64,000 nucleotides of DNA from Novosphingobium kaempferiae (GTDB taxonomy: Bacteria > Pseudomonadota > Alphaproteobacteria > Sphingomonadales > Sphingomonadaceae), in the NCBI RefSeq assembly GCF_021227995.1, contig NZ_CP089301.1, positions 4,960,001-5,024,000 of the forward strand. Direction: 5' to 3'. A model generated the notes under the pieces. It saw nothing but the letters and a program-made list of their open reading frames with translations, searched no databases and was not told the DNA's origin. This document shows positions 53,950 through 62,722 of the stretch, piece by piece. The first letter of the stretch is position 1; the number at the start of each line of letters is the position of its first letter. A program made the translations under genes and the position numbers.

Positions 53950-54375
53950 CTAGGGAGTACCGTCGGCTTGTTCGATCGCTGACGAAATGCCCTCGCGCGC
54001 TTCAAACCTGTGCCGTCTATCGGCGGACCCGATCCGGCTACCGACGATCGCGACCTGGGTACGATTGCGCACCTTGAGACGACGCATGAGGGCGGAAATG
54101 TGGACTTTCACCGTCCCTTCGGCAATGCCCAGTTCCTGCGCAATCTGTCGATTAGAGAGGCCCGAACAGACGCAGCGAAGAACCTTGATCTGCGTAGGCG
54201 TCAGGATGGAAAAATCCGGCACCTCCGGTTCACCTGCATGAACGCCGCCGTCATCCATATGCACTTTGCCGTTACCTTGCATCACTCTCACGTCGCATCG
54301 CAAGCGATACTCCTCTTTTCCATTGCCGATCACCTTTCGTCCTGCCCAAAGCTCCCTGCACCAGAAATGCGGCAT
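53950..54375 (-). CDS. LuxR-type helix-turn-helix protein without receiver
   Basis: A protein of up to 141 residues (a Met at 54282 gives about 110). Its core LTPTQIKVLRCVCSGLSNRQ followed by IAQELGIAEGTVKVHISALM is a clear LuxR DNA-binding domain. There is no receiver domain ahead of it; the first 50 residues have no family character. It may be the C-terminal remnant of a response regulator or a stand-alone HTH. It lies 51 bases after the truncated beta-helix gene and in the same direction, in an IS-rich area. Confidence 0.65.
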   Translation of the reverse strand: MPHFWCRELWAGRKVIGNGKEEYRLRCDVRVMQGNGKVHMDDGGVHAGEPEVPDFSILTPTQIKVLRCVCSGLSNRQIAQELGIAEGTVKVHISALMRRLKVRNRTQVAIVGSRIGSADRRHRFEAREGISSAIEQADGTP

Positions 54376-54426
54376 GGCAAGCGCCCCCCGCCGCTGCCGT
54401 GTACGGCTGCGTCCATCGCAAAGTGG

Positions 54427-54752
54427 TCAATGGTGCGAACCGCAGTTGTTTCCCGCGCCGCTGGCGGAAATGATTCCGCGCGCGGTCGCGGGCCAGCTAT
54501 CCTCCTTCACAGAGGTATTGTCCCGGATCGTATTGTTCAGGTAGTCGCTCCATTCACCATTGAGCCGACCGCTGTTGTACCAGTTGCCCATTGCCGACTT
54601 GTCCATGGCCGTGCGCCGGGGCGCGATATGCGACTGCGGATTGAGATTGAGCCAAACACCACCGATCTTGTCGATTACGTTTTCGCGCACGGTCACATAA
54701 CGCGACCCTTCGTCGAGATAGATGGCGATCCCGCCGTAGCCATCCGGTGAAA
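54427..54752 (-). pseudogene. C-terminal fragment of a beta-helix protein, cut by an IS
   Basis: About 108 codons, reading GGIAIYLDEGSRYVTVRENV then IGGVWLNLNPQSHIAPRRTA and NNTIRDNTSVKEDSWPATAR. This is the coil pattern of right-handed parallel beta-helix proteins (pectate-lyase-like). The coding frame enters the IS end at 54753, so the N-terminal part has been lost. The missing part is not visible beyond the IS at 56294, so more than a simple insertion has happened. Confidence 0.65.
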
Positions 54753-56293
54753 CTTTCAATTACCCACAAGTGGTCGCACGCGTGATTCCCGTCAGCGCAT
54801 TACGTTTGAAGCCCCTGACTCGGCTGTGATTCCTGCTCAGGCACGGAACCTGCGGGGTGCGTGCCATGGCGAACGACGGAGATGAAGGTGAGACCTGGAT
54901 CGACGGAGAAATAGACAACACCGGGTTCGGCGATGCTCGGCTTGGTAATCGGCTGCGCAAACTGTTGTGCTGCTTGGACAGCGCAACAGGTCAGCCGCTG
55001 CCGTTGGCGTGCGAAGACTGGGCAAACACCAAAGCGGCGTACCGCTTCTTGTCGAACAGCTCGGTCACCGAAGAGCACATTCTGGCTGGCCATTTCCAAG
55101 CGACAGCGCGTCGTGCAGCCAGCTGCGATGGCACCCTGCTGGTGCTGCAGGACACCACAGAATTCGTCTACCAGCGATCAGCACCAGATAGCATCGGCTA
55201 CACCAAGCATGTGAACAGCGGGCGCGACAAGGAAGGCCGCTGGCGTCAGCACAAGCTGTGCGGCGTGATGATGCATGCCAGTCTGGCCATCACGCTTGAA
55301 GGGCTTCCCCTCGGCTTGACGGCTGCCCGCTTCTGGAGCCGTGCGCAATTCAAAGGGCTGCTGGCGCTCAAACGCAAGGTCAACCAGACCCGCGTGCCGA
55401 TCGAGACAAAAGAAAGCATTCGCTGGCTCGAGAATATGCGCGGCTCGACGGCATTGCTCGGAGGGGATCCCGCCCGCATCGTTCACGTCGGCGATCGCGA
55501 GAACGACATCTATGAATTCTACTGCGCGACGCAGGAGCTCGGGACCCACTTTGTCGTCCGCACTTGCGTTGATCGTCTGGCCGGCGACGGCAAGCACACC
55601 GTGTCGGCCGAGATGGCCGAGGTCGCTGTCGAGGGACATCACCAGTTTGAGATCGCCGACGGTAGCCGCGTGAAACTGGCCCTGAAGTACAAGCGCATCG
55701 GCGTTCTGCCGCCCATTGGCAAAGCGCGGCGCTACCCACCACTCAGCTTGACCGTGATCCACGCCGTGGAAGTCGACCCTCCCGAAGGGCGCAAACCGAT
55801 TGACTGGAAGCTGCTCACCGATCTTCCTGTCGGAACGGCCGCGGAGGCGATCGAGAAAATCGCCTGGTACTCGATGAGATGGAAGATCGAGCTGTTCTTC
55901 AAGATCCTCAAGTCAGGCTTCAACGCCGAGAAGCTCAAGCTGCGCGCAGCCGAGCGACTGGTCAACCTGTTAGCCCTATTCTGCATTCTGGGCTGGCGAA
56001 TCTTCTGGCTCACGATGCTGAATAGAGCGCGCCCCGATGATGATCCCGGGTCTGCACTGACAGCCACCGAGATCGAGCTCATTGACCGAATTGCCGCCCG
56101 CGCCGGGAGAATGACTGCAAGCGCGCCGCCGATTTCATCGTACCTGACTGAGATCGCGCGCTTGGGCGGCTATCTCGGTCGAAGACACGATCCGCCGCCC
56201 GGCAACATGATCATGTGGCGAGGTTGGACCCGACTCATGGACATCCGACTTGGGGTCGAGCTCGCCGCCGAACCACTTGTGGGTAATTGAAAG
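54753..56293 (+). mobile_element. IS4-family (Tn5/IS50-type) insertion sequence
   Basis: A 1,541-bp element bounded by perfect 22-bp inverted repeats at 54753-54774 and 56272-56293; the outer bases CTTTCAATTACCCACAAGT share the ACAAGT core of the IS50 end. One transposase gene fills it. The flanking 9-mers (CCGGTGAAA at the left, ACGCTGGTG at the right) are not a duplication, which suggests a deletion or rearrangement after insertion. Confidence 0.85.
54866..56290 (+). CDS. IS4-family transposase, Tn5 type
   Basis: 474 residues. The N-terminal DNA-binding part has FGDARLGNRLRKLLCCLDSA and WANTKAAYRFLSNSSVTEEH as in Tn5 transposase. The DDE triad is visible: LVLQDTTEFVY (first Asp), VGDRENDIYEFY (second Asp) and YSMRWKIELFFKILKSGFN, the Y-(2)-R-(3)-E-(6)-K motif with the Glu. 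It appears intact. Stop lies 3 bases inside the right repeat. I used ATG at 54866; a GTG 3 codons earlier also exists. Confidence 0.92.
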   Translation: MANDGDEGETWIDGEIDNTGFGDARLGNRLRKLLCCLDSATGQPLPLACEDWANTKAAYRFLSNSSVTEEHILAGHFQATARRAASCDGTLLVLQDTTEFVYQRSAPDSIGYTKHVNSGRDKEGRWRQHKLCGVMMHASLAITLEGLPLGLTAARFWSRAQFKGLLALKRKVNQTRVPIETKESIRWLENMRGSTALLGGDPARIVHVGDRENDIYEFYCATQELGTHFVVRTCVDRLAGDGKHTVSAEMAEVAVEGHHQFEIADGSRVKLALKYKRIGVLPPIGKARRYPPLSLTVIHAVEVDPPEGRKPIDWKLLTDLPVGTAAEAIEKIAWYSMRWKIELFFKILKSGFNAEKLKLRAAERLVNLLALFCILGWRIFWLTMLNRARPDDDPGSALTATEIELIDRIAARAGRMTASAPPISSYLTEIARLGGYLGRRHDPPPGNMIMWRGWTRLMDIRLGVELAAEPLVGN

Positions 56294-56573
56294 ACGCTGG
56301 TGCGGAGGTCGTCCATCACATCACGTCAAAGGGAATGCTACAATTTAAAGCTTAAGTCGCTTCAGCCCCCCCCCCAATCAGCCAAACCTGGCTTGTCGGC
56401 TTCCGCCCCAGATCCGACGTTGATCGCCCTTCTAACAGAGGGCGCGCTCTAGTTAAGTGAGTGACAACGCTCTGGGTGTTCCCGACATACGGTTATGGCG
56501 CGGCCCCCTCTGAATCTGGTCCAAGGTCATTGCTGCCTTATATTGCCCAACGGGGTGCCGCGCCTACAGCCGG
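56294..56573. other. Intergenic region between two insertion sequences
   Basis: 280 bases between the Tn5-type IS and the IS110-family transposase. It contains a run of 10 C (56366-56375). Part of it is probably the IS110 right end, but no boundary could be set. No gene is seen. Confidence 0.4.
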
Positions 56574-57683
56574 TCAGGCTGCAACTGGTAGAGGTTCGGG
56601 ATTGTGCGCTTCAGGAAAAGCTTCGTACGAGCGCCCACTGCGCCACATGTTCAGCATGATGACTGCGAGTTTCCGGGCAACGGCAACGCGGGCCTTGGAA
56701 AACCCAATTGCATCGGCGCGATCCAATCCCCAGCGCCTGAGTGCCGTATCGTGCTTCTTGGCGACGGCGAGCATCACGGTTGCGGCGCTGACCAGATGCA
56801 TGCGCGTCATGGGATTACCCGCCTTCGTGATGCGGCGAGGCCGCTTACTGTCGCCGCTCTCGAAAACCTTGGGCGTTAGCCCCAGATATGCGGCCACGTC
56901 GGTAGAACGACGAAAGCGGGTCGGATCCTCGATCGCTGTGAAGAATGAGACTGCCGTGATCTTGCTGACGCCGGGTATTTCGGTGAAGCGCCTACAAAGA
57001 TCATTGGAGATTGCGAAATCTTCGAGTTCATTTTCCAAATTCAAGATTTCAGTCCTGAGCTTCAACGATAGCTCAAGTAGCGGTTTCATTTGGTGGGTAA
57101 GATCATGGCCTGTTTCGGCTCTGACCTCCTCAATGGCACGTTCGACATGGAACTTGAAGCGGGCTGCGTTATGGGTCCGCTCCTTAATCCTTGTGCCATA
57201 AACCCGGAGCATCGATTTTATCAGTAGCTCAGTCGATACACGCTGCCGGACCATATTGTGCCGTGCCACCAATTTGGACCGCGTAGCATAGCATTCGTTA
57301 CTCTTGATATGGACTTCAATGAGGAATCCGCGTCCTAGACGCGCCACTTCGGCTATGCCCCGTGCGTCATTCTTGTCGGTCTTGTTTTTCCTCAGTTCAA
57401 GGAAACGCCGTACGGCGAATGTGTCGTAGGCGTTGGCGTCATAACCGGATGCCCGGAGGCCCTTCACGACCTGAAGGCTAGTCGAGCAGGATTCCATACC
57501 GATTGCGGTGACACCAGAGGGGAAGTGCTCGATGAGGAAGTCGTTTATCTTCGAAGCTTTCGTCTGAAGTGCCTGCTGAATAAGGACTTTGCCGGTACAA
57601 TCGACGGCACAGAGGGCAGTCGATGCGACGCCGGTATCAAGCCCAATCCAAATTTCGGGCTTCGTAGGTTGCAACGCAGTCAT
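56574..57683 (-). CDS. IS110-family transposase
   Basis: 369 residues of the DEDD recombinase family. N-terminal RuvC-like part: IWIGLDTGVASTALCAV (Asp), IGMESCSTSLQ (Glu), KNKTDKNDARGIAEVARLG (Asp-Asp). The C-terminal part has FTEIPGVSKITAVSFFTAIE, AAYLGLTPKVFESG and MTRMHLVSAATVML with the conserved Ser of IS110 recombinases. These act with a bridge RNA encoded in the element's non-coding end. The start at 57683 is likely; the frame reaches 57710. The gene appears intact. Confidence 0.9.
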   Translation of the reverse strand: MTALQPTKPEIWIGLDTGVASTALCAVDCTGKVLIQQALQTKASKINDFLIEHFPSGVTAIGMESCSTSLQVVKGLRASGYDANAYDTFAVRRFLELRKNKTDKNDARGIAEVARLGRGFLIEVHIKSNECYATRSKLVARHNMVRQRVSTELLIKSMLRVYGTRIKERTHNAARFKFHVERAIEEVRAETGHDLTHQMKPLLELSLKLRTEILNLENELEDFAISNDLCRRFTEIPGVSKITAVSFFTAIEDPTRFRRSTDVAAYLGLTPKVFESGDSKRPRRITKAGNPMTRMHLVSAATVMLAVAKKHDTALRRWGLDRADAIGFSKARVAVARKLAVIMLNMWRSGRSYEAFPEAHNPEPLPVAA

Positions 57684-58019
57684 CAAGGCTCCTATTAAGC
57701 CATCCCTCACAGGCCAAGTGCGGAGTCGGTCATGGCTCCAAAAATTTTTCCGAGGTGATAGCTAGTTTCGCCACCCGCGAACGGCTGGGAGGCGGGCTGA
57801 TGACGTCTTCACCTTACCAAAAGGTTAACTACACGATTGGTACAAAGCTGCATTGCGGATTGCGTTACGGACCGTCGTTGTCTCACGCCGAAATCTGGAC
57901 GGACTGTGAGACGCGCCATTGTAGACGCTGCGAATGCAGCTAAACCATACCTATGGTGACCCCGTCCTGAAGAATGCCTTCAGCGGAAAGGAGGGGAATA
58001 TGGAAAATCGGAGCTGATT
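57684..58019 (-). other. Non-coding end of the IS110 element, candidate bridge-RNA region
   Basis: Upstream of the IS110 transposase start. No convincing gene is present; it holds a 7-bp perfect inverted repeat GTCTCAC/GTGAGAC (57880-57886 and 57906-57912) and AAAAATTTTT near 57740. In the IS110 group the bridge RNA is made from the non-coding end ahead of the transposase. The element end is not defined, and IS3 remnant sequence begins near 58020. Confidence 0.35.
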
Positions 58020-59035
58020 TGAGCTGAAGGCTTTGCATCAAAAAGTCGAAGTCCGCGAGCGAGCGAATTGCGTTCGCGCTGCGACAAGCGGACGTCGGCA
58101 CGCCTGTCGCCGAGGTATACCGGAAGTGGGCGTGCCGGAGCTGACGTACTACCATTGGCAGCAGCTATACGGTGGCATGGAGCCGTTGAAGCTGCGCAAG
58201 ATGCGTCGACTGGGAGAAGAGAAGCTGAAACGGCTTGTAGCCTACCTTTCGCTCGACAAGGCCATACTCCAGGAGCTGCTGGCAAAAGCCTAGCGCCCAG
58301 TCTGCTTCGTAGATCGCTTACTGGATACCGGATCGTTATTGGGCGAGCGAGCGGCGTCGCTGCGCGCTTCTCCGTTTTTGATCGCAAGACGAACCGCTAC
58401 CAGTCGATCCGGATCGACCTAGCGCCGCCCAGAAACAGGATCGAATAGATCGCGGCGATCCGTGTACGATATGGCTATCGCCGTATCCATGTACTGCTTC
58501 GGCACTAAGGCTGGCCAATCAACGTGAAACGGATTCACCACCATTATCGTGGCCGCCCGATGGGTAGACCGGCCGCTGCCCTCGCACAGGAACGAAGTCT
58601 GGGCGATGGCCTGCGTGTCCGATGCCCTGTTCAACGGTAAGCACTTCCGCGCCTTGACCATCATTGATGCCTACACCCGCGAGGCGTGCTATCCATGTCG
58701 ACCATGAGATCAAGGGCGAGTAGGTAGTGCCCGTCGTGGATCGCCTGTTGTTCGATCGCGGGCGCGCTCCTGCCACGTTCAAAGCGGACGATGGCCCTGA
58801 ATCTATCTCTCGGAGGCGCGGCCATTAGGCCTACATCAACCGATTCACGCTGCACTTCAGCAGGTCCGGAAAGCCTGCGGACTACGTCTTCGTCGAAAGC
58901 TTCAACGGCCGGTTGCGCGATGAGTGCCCGAACACGCAGCAGTTTTTGTCTTTGGACGACGGCAGGAGCAAGATCGAGGCGTGGCGGACGGACTTCAACG
59001 AGACCCGACCTCATATATCCCTAAGGGTTCATGAT
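58020..59035 (+). pseudogene. Frameshifted IS3-family insertion sequence remnant
   Basis: Reads as OrfA and OrfB in pieces across frames. OrfA: SERIAFALRQADVGTPVAEV then, one frame over, GVPELTYYHWQQLYGGM and LKRLVAYLSLDKAILQELLA (58033-58293). OrfB pieces: LLDTGSLLGERAASL, NEVWAMACVSDALFNGKHFR and ALTIIDAYTREA (about 58585-58690), then ADYVFVESFNGRLRDECPNT and a FNETRPHISL end near 59020. Several stops and shifts separate them, so it cannot move on its own. Ends were not located. Confidence 0.75.
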
Positions 59036-59197
59036 GCAGGCCGAATTTGCTTCATGGGCTGGGTTAACCCGGGCCGATGAAAAGCCGAATCTCTCATTCT
59101 GGCCAGCAGTGGAAATCAGCAGCGCTTTGTGAAATCACCTTACAGATCGGGGAGCCACTCTTCGGTTATCGGCGTTGATGCCTCGAGGAGATGGAAA

Positions 59198-59632
59198 ATG
59201 CCCAGAACACTGCCGGAACTTTCCAAGAAGATGCGCGACATCGATTTCGCGATGTTGATTTCTCAAACGGAAGGCAAGGCCATCTCAGGCCGCCCGATGA
59301 GCAACAATCGAGAGGTCGGATTCGACGGTGATGCGTGGTTCTTTGCTGACGGAAGCACACGGATGGTCGGAGATATTGCTAACAATCCCAATGTCGGCCT
59401 CAGCTATCAGGGCGAGGCGGGCTTTCTCGGCATGCGTCCTCTCTTCATCCATGTAGAAGGTGTCGCCGAACTCCTTCGCGATCACGCGGAGTTCGAAAAA
59501 CACTGGACCAAAGATCTCGAACGATGGTGGCCTGACGGAATCGATACCCCCGGACTCGTCCTTATCAGAATAACAGGAAGCCGCATTCATTACTGGGACG
59601 GCGAAGATCAGGGTGATATTCATTTGGTCTGA
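59198..59632 (+). CDS. Pyridoxamine-5'-phosphate-oxidase-family stress protein
   Basis: 144 residues of the flavin-binding split-barrel family ('general stress protein 26' type). It has MRDIDFAMLISQTEGKAISG, then MSNNREVGFDGDAWFFADGS and VGLSYQGEAGFLGMRPLFIH, and WPDGIDTPGLVLIRITGSRI near the end. Cofactor FMN or FAD is likely from family; substrate unknown. ATG at 59198 has GAGGAG about 8 bases upstream, which decides it over the longer frame from 59129. It is the first intact gene after the IS3 remnant. Confidence 0.85.
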   Translation: MPRTLPELSKKMRDIDFAMLISQTEGKAISGRPMSNNREVGFDGDAWFFADGSTRMVGDIANNPNVGLSYQGEAGFLGMRPLFIHVEGVAELLRDHAEFEKHWTKDLERWWPDGIDTPGLVLIRITGSRIHYWDGEDQGDIHLV

Positions 59633-59875
59633 ACTGGAACTGTCCGATTGAAAGTGGCTTCAGTACCAATCCAGCGGCGGACAAATGGAACTTTAATGAC
59701 GGAAAATCTCCAGGTAACTCAAGACGTCTGATGTCGTCGCGGCAATGGCGCGGTAATGGGCATGGAACATCAAGTCGCTAAACTCGGGCATGCCAACCGA
59801 TGCTACCGCATACATGACGAATTGCTTGTATCCGGACATTGACCAAATTGGGCCGAGGAAAAAAGGTATGAACAC

Positions 59876-60073
59876 ATGACGGAACTCGAACGCCTCAGAG
59901 GAAGAGTTCGTGAAGACCTCGCAAATCGCGACGACAGCGTCATTCCGGAAACCACTCGTCTCAGTCAGGAATATGCCAGAAATGGATTTGGGCCCCTGCT
60001 TCCACATCAGATCGAAGATGTCATTCGAAGCGTCGCCAAAGAGCTCGGGTTCGACATTTTTCGCGCCCTTTAA
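59876..60073 (+). CDS. Small hypothetical protein, 65 residues
   Basis: MTELERLRGRVREDLANRDD followed by a short helical end (IEDVIRSVAKELGFDIFRAL). It looks helical and soluble with no recognised domain. The start has AAAGGT about 8 bases upstream. An antisense frame (59693-60097) is longer but has less natural composition. I favour this strand moderately. Confidence 0.45.
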   Translation: MTELERLRGRVREDLANRDDSVIPETTRLSQEYARNGFGPLLPHQIEDVIRSVAKELGFDIFRAL

Positions 60074-60348
60074 GCGCGTTCCATCCACCCGGCCCAACTG
60101 ACATGGCTAGTGGCAAGCCCTGAATGTTGGTCGGTAGGGCCAAGCATCTCCTCATCTGCCCGGTCAGTAAAAGTGGCGTCTGGCCGAGGATTGACGCTGG
60201 CAAACGCCTCAAGGTCGCTGCCGCTTTAACGCGCGAGTGCTTTTAGATGGGCTATTGAGGCTGCTCTTCTTCGTCTTTCTTCAATTTATCAGCCGGATGG
60301 CCGCTCGCGGTGCAGCCATTGGAGGCGCCGGGCTTTCTATGTTGCAGC

Positions 60349-60576
60349 ATGCAGACCACACTCAGCCTTACGGCCCTTCGCGAACACCTCGACACGCTCG
60401 AGGGGAAAATTCCGGGCTACCGGATTGATGGCCCATATCCGCCAACTCTGGCGGATGGAGCCGCCAACTGGGAGGCCCTGGTGTACGCCAAGGGTCCATT
60501 CGACGACGCCGGTCTGCGCCACGCCCAGAACCTCATTGACGGCTTTCGAAAAAGACAGCCCTACGTATCCTGGTAA
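60349..60576 (+). CDS. Small hypothetical protein, 75 residues
   Basis: Starts MQTTLSLTALREHLDTLEGK and ends GLRHAQNLIDGFRKRQPYVS. The composition is protein-like and soluble, but I do not recognise a family. A longer frame from 60310 adds 13 unlikely residues. It sits alone in the region between the IS remnants and the PQQ dehydrogenase. Confidence 0.4.
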   Translation: MQTTLSLTALREHLDTLEGKIPGYRIDGPYPPTLADGAANWEALVYAKGPFDDAGLRHAQNLIDGFRKRQPYVSW

Positions 60577-60931
60577 TACGATGCTACGATCGAAATGAGC
60601 CACTGTTGCGTGGGGCGATTCGAGATGTGTGTCCCTTCCACCGAGGCACATGGCGGCGTAGCCGGCGGGTTCAATTCCCGCCCGACTGTTTCCTCGAGGT
60701 CTCAGCATTCTGGCAGACGATTTCTGTACGGTCGGAGTCAGCAAGCTGGCTTTATTTCACGCTTGTCAGATGCGACTGGTGCTTCGGTCGCGATTTGAAA
60801 GCCTGATCCGTCCTGGAAAAATGCGACGAACTGAATGAAGCATACCAAATGGATCAATTGCAGCGGTATGTAATCGGTTGTAGGCGCCGCCGCAGAACAA
60901 CCGGGTCGCAAAAGCCGAGTATCGTCGCAAT
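60577..60931. other. Non-coding stretch with an isolated T-arm-like hairpin
   Basis: 355 bases. A GGCGGG-TTCAATT-CCCGCC hairpin near 60670-60690 looks like a tRNA T arm, but no acceptor or anticodon partner is present. Short plus-strand frames here lack family character. I see no gene. Confidence 0.35.
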
Positions 60932-61231
60932 ATGATCAGTAATGCCCACAAGAAACTGGAAGACCTCGAGCATGCAGTCCTTGAACTGGAAGGTGCCCAT
61001 TACGCGCTGCATGACATGATTGCCTTTGCATTGGCGCGAACGCCGCAGGACGAAGTCGAGCATATGGCTGCGAGCCTGGCGGACAATGTTTGTGTGCATG
61101 CTGAAAAGATTGGCGAGATCCGGCTATCTGCCTATCTCGATGAGGTCAAATCGGTTACAGAAGAAGTCCGGCAGGTGCGAAGCCTGACTCCAGGGCTGTT
61201 CGCACGGCTGACGCGCTCACGCGCTTCATAG
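60932..61231 (+). CDS. Hypothetical protein, 99 residues, helical
   Basis: Begins MISNAHKKLEDLEHAVLELE and has a helical pattern with heptad-like Leu and Val through ADNVCVHAEKIGEIRLSAYL and VKSVTEEVRQVRSLTPGLFA. No signal or membrane segment, no family recognised. It stands 164 bases before the catalase-family gene. Confidence 0.45.
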   Translation: MISNAHKKLEDLEHAVLELEGAHYALHDMIAFALARTPQDEVEHMAASLADNVCVHAEKIGEIRLSAYLDEVKSVTEEVRQVRSLTPGLFARLTRSRAS

Positions 61232-61394
61232 TCGCGATGCTTCGTGCCGCGTAGTTGGTAGGGCACGCCGCTTATCTATCTGGCCAGCCGGGAAATTAGC
61301 CAAACGCACAGGTGACGCCTGTCGGTGCCGGTCATTCGGCATCATGCTGTAAAGTGAAATTCTTGCCCCGACTCATCGCGCATCGTGGAAATGC

Positions 61395-62360
61395 GTGTCA
61401 TGTCGGGCCAAGCAATTTGATGGTCGTGCCGTGCGCGCGGTCCATGCCAACGCGCACGGGATCCTGGAAGGTGTGTTCGTTGTTGCATCCGACCTGCGCC
61501 CCGAACTGGCGCAGGGGCTCTTCGCGACGCCAGGCAGCCATCGGGCTTATCTGCGCATCTCTACCAATCCCGGCGACATCCTCGATGATGCCATCGCTCT
61601 GCCGCGCGGTTTGGCGCTCAAGGTGCTCGACGTGACGGGCAAGCGCCTCGAAGACGCCCAGGGCTCGACGCAGGACTTCGTCATGGTCAATGGCCCGATC
61701 TTCACCGCGTCGGATGCGAAGACGTTTGCCAGAAGCCTCAATCTGCTCGCCAAGACAACCGATCGGGCGGAGGCTGCCAAGATCGCGGCTTCCAAGGTCC
61801 TGCAGGCCGTCAATGCGGCACTTGGCGCGGTGGGATTGGAGAGTACCGCGCTCGCAGGGCTTGGCGGTGCGCCGCAGGTCGATCCGCTGGGAGAGACATA
61901 TTTCAGCGTCACGCCGTTTCGCTACGGCCAATATGTTGCCAAGTTCCGACTGCGGCCTGTCAGCAGCGCCCTAGCGCGACTTGCCGGCACGAGAATCCAG
62001 ACCAGAGCGCAGCCTGATGCCGTGCGCGAAGACATGGCAGGTATCGACGCCGAATGGGCATTTGAGGTGCAATTGCGCCGCAACGCCGATTGTCCGCCCA
62101 TCGAAGATGCCTCGGTCGAGTGGAGGGAGGACAACGCGCCTTTCATCGAGGTCGCCCGCCTGCGTGTTCCTCGCCAGGACAGCTGGGATACCGAACGGGT
62201 ACGTGCAGTGGACGAAAACATGCGGTTCTCGGTATGGACCGGTCTTGCCGCGCACCGCCCGCTCGGAGGCGTCAACCGGGCGCGGCGCGGTGCCTATCGG
62301 CATTCCGCCGACTTCCGGGCGGCCGCCAATGGCTGCCCGATGCACGAACCGACGGTCTAA
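61395..62360 (+). CDS. Catalase-family haem protein, N-terminally truncated
   Basis: 321 residues from a GTG at 61395. RAVRAVHANAHGILEGVFVV is the start of the catalase-like fold, with the distal haem His in VHA. AYLRISTNPGDILDDAIALP, GLALKVLDVTGKR, SVTPFRYGQYVAKFRLRPVS and the ending NRARRGAYRHSADFRAAANG (an R-x-x-x-Y proximal-ligand pattern) match the y4iL-like catalase-related group, which may act as peroxidase. The first 30-40 residues usual in the family are missing: an in-frame stop lies at 61350-61352, so the start has been lost or altered. It is upstream of a PQQ dehydrogenase. Confidence 0.7.
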   Translation: MSCRAKQFDGRAVRAVHANAHGILEGVFVVASDLRPELAQGLFATPGSHRAYLRISTNPGDILDDAIALPRGLALKVLDVTGKRLEDAQGSTQDFVMVNGPIFTASDAKTFARSLNLLAKTTDRAEAAKIAASKVLQAVNAALGAVGLESTALAGLGGAPQVDPLGETYFSVTPFRYGQYVAKFRLRPVSSALARLAGTRIQTRAQPDAVREDMAGIDAEWAFEVQLRRNADCPPIEDASVEWREDNAPFIEVARLRVPRQDSWDTERVRAVDENMRFSVWTGLAAHRPLGGVNRARRGAYRHSADFRAAANGCPMHEPTV

Positions 62361-62722
62361 GAGGGCGCCGGCATGTACGATCCGGCGAAACCCCGGAGCG
62401 ATGACGGCCCCACCGGCGGGTAGGGTTCGCTGGACCGAATGGCGGGTGTAGAGCGTGAGCTCAAAGCGGCTCCAGCCATCCTTCGCATGCTGGCCGAGCA
62501 TGACGAGCCGGAAGGGTACTGTGCATGTGCACATGGACCAGGCCGCCTCGTCCCTGCGTCGCTCAGTCTTGCCAGGACGTTGCCAAGGCGACTGGCTGAG
62601 ATCGGGCCCGATCTGGCGGGAAGAAACTGGACCGACTCCCTCAAGTCACGGCATTCCAAGGAACATTCGGCGCACCGAGCCATTCACCAGACGCCCGACC
62701 AAATGTTTCCGGAGTGTAATCG
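62361..62722. other. Intergenic region before PQQ dehydrogenase
   Basis: 362 bases. Plus-strand frames of about 95 codons occur but their translations resemble noise. It probably holds the leader of the dehydrogenase gene, whose ribosome site GGAG is at 62711-62714. I see no riboswitch or terminator. Confidence 0.4.

Noticed and set aside
54857..56290. IS transposase as part of a composite Tn5 transposon
   Set aside because: Only one copy of the element is in the window and no resistance genes lie between copies.
59693..60097. 134-codon minus-strand frame
   Set aside because: Overlaps the better-supported 65-residue plus-strand gene; no family, no ribosome site.
60655..60700. T-arm-like hairpin, possible tRNA or tmRNA end
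   Set aside because: No matching acceptor stem or anticodon arm within 100 bases on either strand.
61240..61290. D-arm-like string with GTAGTTGGTAGGGCA
   Set aside because: No acceptor or T arm at tRNA distance; chance similarity.
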